A stretch of DNA of 64,000 nucleotides, from assembly GCF_034627025.1 (NCBI RefSeq), contig NZ_CP141048.1:1810001-1874000 (forward strand), given 5' to 3'. The position numbers and the translations under genes were made by a program. Positions within the stretch are counted from its first letter, which is position 1, and each line of letters starts with the position of its first letter. Below the pieces are notes generated by a model. The model had not been told where the DNA came from, did not search any database, and worked only from the letters and a program-made list of their open reading frames with translations. Positions 61,126-64,000 of this stretch are shown here, piece by piece. The DNA comes from Microvirga lotononidis. GTDB taxonomy: Bacteria > Pseudomonadota > Alphaproteobacteria > Rhizobiales > Beijerinckiaceae.

Positions 61126-63057
61126 TTGTCGCTGCGCACATTCAAAACGGTGATCGCCCTCGTGATCGGTGGGTTTCTGATCGCCGCGATCTACATCTCG
61201 GTGCTGGTCGTCCAGCGCCAGGGTGCGCTGCGCCAGATCTCCGTCTACAATCCCGCCTGGGAGGCGAGCCAGGCAGCCTCCGAATTCGTTCGGTTGGAGC
61301 ATCGCCTCTCGGAGTTCGAGAGGCCCGGGAGCGGAGTCGACAAGGATGAAGTGGCCCTGCGCTACGACATCCTCATCGGCCGGGTGAAGATGCTGAACGA
61401 GGGCGATTTCCACGCCCTGCTCCGGCGGGAGCCCGAGCATCAGGCCAATCTGCAGCGTCTCGAGACCGCGCTCGAAGCCATGGAGCCGCTGATCCAGAAC
61501 CTGGAGCAGCCCGGCAGCGTCCAGAAGGTGATCGACAGCCTGAAGCCGTTCGACGGCAGCCTGGCCCAGATCGCGTCGACCGTGCTCATCTACGGGTCCG
61601 AAATCGTACAGCAGGATCAGCACGAACTCATTCGCCTGCATTGGGTGTTTTCGGCTATCGCCGCGAGCCTGATCCTGATCGGGGTCGTCCTGATCCTGCT
61701 CCTCAACCGGCATAATCGCCTGTTGGGACGAGCCCACGAGGAACTGCACGTCCTCGCCCATCAGGACGCACTCACGGGCCTGCCCAATCGCGTGGTGCTT
61801 CGCAGCGAGGTGGAGCAGGCCCTCACGCGGCTGAAGCCGAACGGCCGCACGCTGGCCGTCTCCTATCTGGATCTGGATCACTTCAAGGACGTGAACGATT
61901 CCTTCGGCCATGAAACGGGCGATGAACTGCTCAAGGCCGTTGCCGAGCGGCTGCGCGCCTGCATTCCGGCCAGCGAAGGCCAGGTGCGGAACCTGATCTC
62001 CCGGTTCGGGGGTGACGAATTCGCCATCCTTCAGACGGGCATCCGGCGGCCCGAGGAATGCGCCGCGCTCGCCTCGCGCATCGTCGAGGCGTTGCGCGAG
62101 CCGTTCAGCGTCAACGGGCAGGAGCTTTTCATCGGCACCAGCATCGGCATCGCGCTGGCTCAGAAAAACGTGACCCCGAGCCAGATCCTGAAGCATGCCG
62201 ATATGGCGCTCTATCATGCCAAGGCCGATGGACGGGGCACGTTCCGCTTCTTCGAGCCCGACATGGACGAGCAGCTTCAGGCGCGCCGCGCCCTCGAGGT
62301 CGATCTGCGCAAGGCGATGAGCAACGGCGAATTCGAGCTGTTCTATCAGCCGCAGATCAACATCCAGAAAAACGAGATCGGCGGCTTTGAGGCTCTCCTG
62401 CGCTGGCACCATCCCGAGAGAGGCTTCGTCCCGCCCGCGGAGTTCATCCCGGTCATCGAAGATACCGGCCTCATCTCGCCCCTGGGCGACTGGATCATCG
62501 AGCAGGCCTGCAAGGAGGCCGCCACCTGGCCCGGCGAGATGCATGTGGCCGTCAATCTCTCGCCGATCCAGTTCCGCAACCGCGGTCTCGTGCAGAGCGT
62601 CAGCAATGCCCTGGCGTCGTCCGGGCTCTCTCCGCAACGGCTGGAGCTGGAGATCACCGAGTCGGTCCTTCTGCAGGACAACGAGATGACCGTGTCCACG
62701 CTCCATCAGCTGCGGCGGCTCGGCGTGCGCATCGCGATGGACGATTTCGGAACCGGCTACTCGTCCCTGAGCTACCTTCGCAGCTTTCCGTTCGACAAGA
62801 TCAAGATCGATCAGTCCTTCGTGCGGGAAATGTCCCAGCGGGCGGATTGCCTGGCGATCGTGCAGTCGGTCGCCAATCTGGGCTCGAGCCTCGGCATGCC
62901 GACCGTGGCCGAGGGCATCGAGACGGAGGACCAGCTGCGCCAGGTCCAGGCGGCGGGATGCACCGATGCCCAAGGCTATTATTTCGGACGGCCCAAGCCG
63001 GCTCGGGAGCTCGTCCATACCCTGGCGGCCCTCCGGCACAAGGTTCAGGTCGCGTGA
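61126..63057 (+). CDS. Membrane-anchored GGDEF-EAL cyclic-di-GMP protein
   Basis: 643 residues. TM1 is near 9-29; a helical periplasmic domain of about 150 residues follows; TM2 is near 175-195. The GGDEF domain has an intact GGDEF at 295-299 (SRFGGDEFAIL) and no RxxD inhibitory site. The EAL domain has EAL at 422-424 (GFEALLRWHHP), NLSPIQFRN, ELEITESVLL, DDFGTGYSSLSYL and AEGIETEDQL, so phosphodiesterase activity looks possible. I choose TTG 61126 because GGAGG lies 8 bp upstream. It is likely cotranscribed with the SUOX-fold gene and regulates motility or biofilm. Confidence 0.92.
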   Translation: MSLRTFKTVIALVIGGFLIAAIYISVLVVQRQGALRQISVYNPAWEASQAASEFVRLEHRLSEFERPGSGVDKDEVALRYDILIGRVKMLNEGDFHALLRREPEHQANLQRLETALEAMEPLIQNLEQPGSVQKVIDSLKPFDGSLAQIASTVLIYGSEIVQQDQHELIRLHWVFSAIAASLILIGVVLILLLNRHNRLLGRAHEELHVLAHQDALTGLPNRVVLRSEVEQALTRLKPNGRTLAVSYLDLDHFKDVNDSFGHETGDELLKAVAERLRACIPASEGQVRNLISRFGGDEFAILQTGIRRPEECAALASRIVEALREPFSVNGQELFIGTSIGIALAQKNVTPSQILKHADMALYHAKADGRGTFRFFEPDMDEQLQARRALEVDLRKAMSNGEFELFYQPQINIQKNEIGGFEALLRWHHPERGFVPPAEFIPVIEDTGLISPLGDWIIEQACKEAATWPGEMHVAVNLSPIQFRNRGLVQSVSNALASSGLSPQRLELEITESVLLQDNEMTVSTLHQLRRLGVRIAMDDFGTGYSSLSYLRSFPFDKIKIDQSFVREMSQRADCLAIVQSVANLGSSLGMPTVAEGIETEDQLRQVQAAGCTDAQGYYFGRPKPARELVHTLAALRHKVQVA

Positions 63058-63151
63058 CCGGAACACACGCGAGCGTTCGATAGTCTAGTCTATAGGCGGG
63101 CTTGTTCGTGACCGCCTCGATCGTGCTAACCTTGTCAAAACGAGGGGCAGC

Positions 63152-63778
63152 ATGACGAACTTCTTCCAGGGCCCACTGCAAGGGATCCCCCTATCGGAAC
63201 AAGTCACCAATCCGCATATCGTCGTCGGACGCTACAGCTATTACGCGGGCTATTACCACGGCCATTCCTTCGACCGATGCGCACGTTACCTGCTGGCCGA
63301 CGAGCCGGAGGCCGACAAGCTGATCATCGGCAGCTTCTGCTCCATCGCGACCGGCGTGACGTTCGTGATGCACGGAAACCAGGGGCATCGGCGCGATTGG
63401 GTTTCCACCTTCCCGTTCTTCTACATGAACAAGGACGGAGCCTTCGGAAGCCCCCCGGATCCGTTCATTCCGGCCGGCGACACGGTGGTGGGCAACGATG
63501 TCTGGATCGGGACCGAGGCCATGATCATGCCGGGCGTGCGAATCGGCCACGGCGCCATCGTAGGAAGCCGGGCCGTGGTCACCCGGGACGTCGAGCCCTA
63601 TACGGTCGTGACCGGCAATCCCGCGCGTCCCGGCCGCAAACGCTTCTCCGACGAGGAGATCGCCATGCTGCTCGAAATGGCCTGGTGGGACTGGCCTGTC
63701 GAGCAGATCCGAGACGCCATGCCGCTTCTGTGCTCGTCCGACATCGAAGGGCTTTACCGCTCCTGGCAGGATCGATGA
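63152..63778 (+). CDS. CatB-related O-acetyltransferase (hexapeptide repeat)
   Basis: Left-handed beta-helix acetyltransferase of 208 residues, xenobiotic type (CatB/VatD-like). [18 protein letters not shown] and [25 protein letters not shown] are the family opening, with the catalytic His in FVMHGNQ. The hexapeptide repeats run [39 protein letters not shown], then [11 protein letters not shown]. CatB enzymes acetylate chloramphenicol or streptogramins; many relatives act on sugars instead, so resistance cannot be claimed. A ribosome-binding site, GAGGGG, precedes the ATG. Confidence 0.9.
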   Translation: MTNFFQGPLQGIPLSEQVTNPHIVVGRYSYYAGYYHGHSFDRCARYLLADEPEADKLIIGSFCSIATGVTFVMHGNQGHRRDWVSTFPFFYMNKDGAFGSPPDPFIPAGDTVVGNDVWIGTEAMIMPGVRIGHGAIVGSRAVVTRDVEPYTVVTGNPARPGRKRFSDEEIAMLLEMAWWDWPVEQIRDAMPLLCSSDIEGLYRSWQDR

Positions 63779-63916
63779 CGAGCGCCGAATGGAACCGACG
63801 CCATAAGAGAAAATACCTTCTCACTCTTTGCCCGTCCGGTTGTCCTATGTTACGCAGGATCAATCTGCCGGAACGTTAAGCAGACAGCACGACCAGGATC
63901 AGCGGGAGCAGGATTG

Positions 63917-64000
63917 ATGAAGACCTACTGCGAATTCACGTTCGAGGCCGCGCATTCGGTGGCTCCCTATTCCGGGCTGCATGGGCATACCTTCATCGTC
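63917..64000 (+). CDS. queD: 6-carboxytetrahydropterin synthase-like QueD (5' end)
   Basis: The first 28 codons of a 6-pyruvoyl-tetrahydropterin synthase family protein, cut by the window edge. The start MKTYCEFTFEAAHSV contains the first zinc histidine, and LHGHTFIV the next two. In bacteria this enzyme makes the queuosine/7-deazaguanine precursor. GGGAGCAGG precedes the ATG. Only the N-terminus is visible, so the QueD versus PTPS-III distinction cannot be made. Confidence 0.8.
   Translation, partial: MKTYCEFTFEAAHSVAPYSGLHGHTFIV

Noticed and set aside
63152..63778. Chloramphenicol resistance gene
   Set aside because: CatB-like hexapeptide acetyltransferases include many sugar-modifying enzymes; sequence alone does not support a resistance claim.

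Overview
The window is GC-rich DNA packed with genes on both strands. It comes from an alphaproteobacterium, most likely of the order Hyphomicrobiales; Methylobacteriaceae (Microvirga or Methylobacterium type) is my best guess from overall impression, not from a search. The order is supported by an EcfG-type sigma factor, NrnC, MmcB, the RegB/RegA redox pair, an nrnC-lptC-lptA-lptB-rpoN-hpf-ptsN block, an intracellular PHB depolymerase and LexA-type operators of the alphaproteobacterial form GTTC-N7-GTTC. No rRNA, tRNA, CRISPR array, prophage or transposase gene was seen.

Layout. 1-2.8 kb: end of ffh, then rpsP-rimM-trmD (translation), with a large inverted repeat between rpsP and rimM. 2.8-5.0 kb: a methyltransferase, an EcfG-like sigma factor and a divergent single-domain response regulator. 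5.3-11.1 kb: nrnC, the LPS export genes lptC-lptA-lptB, rpoN, hpf and ptsN. 11.2-16.4 kb: a chemoreceptor, a SIMPL protein, a lone PotF-like binding protein and an aminotransferase. 16.4-17.1 kb is gene-free but structured, with a near-consensus minus-strand promoter. 17.1-24.0 kb: a FecCD/FecE-type importer without a binding protein, then a surface-sugar group (4,6-dehydratase, lipid-linked sugar transferase, two epimerases). 24.3-30.0 kb: a metallo-hydrolase, a large ABC-exporter-like protein whose ATPase motifs are all degenerate, a TPR protein, mmcB and a membrane protein. 30.0-34.3 kb: regA/regB, phaZ and a YgjP-type metallopeptidase. 34.3-42.6 kb: a DUF4153 membrane protein, a second chemoreceptor and a roughly 1,530-residue RTX/cadherin-like exoprotein. 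43.0-46.9 kb: a Bcr/CflA-type efflux pump, a DUF1330 protein and a class A PBP. 47.1-49.9 kb: a UdgX-like protein and its radical-SAM partner. 50.2-54.3 kb: a ComEA-like protein, a PRC-barrel protein and a complete TRAP transporter. 54.4-64.0 kb: OsmC, DUF1345, GNAT, recX, a PAP2 phosphatase, ycaQ, a ring-cleaving dioxygenase, a SUOX-fold protein with a GGDEF-EAL protein, a hexapeptide acetyltransferase and the start of a QueD-like gene.

The most interesting signals are these. (1) The radical-SAM/UdgX pair has a perfect GTTC-N7-GTTC box 18 bp before its first gene, and its UDG domain has no cysteine at all, although relatives carry an Fe-S cluster; ycaQ has a second such box 5 bp before its start. 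(2) The ABC-like protein at 25.3-27.9 kb looks catalytically dead and carries three copies of an NLL(Y/F)G motif. (3) A two-part palindromic element of about 110 bp recurs between genes at least seven times, and one copy supplies the apparent upstream start codons of the sigma-factor gene. (4) The 16.6 kb promoter precedes a segment whose ends can pair, a candidate small RNA or structured leader.

Starts were chosen from ribosome-binding sites and family length where the longest open frame ran into repeats or neighbouring genes; these choices are noted per entry.
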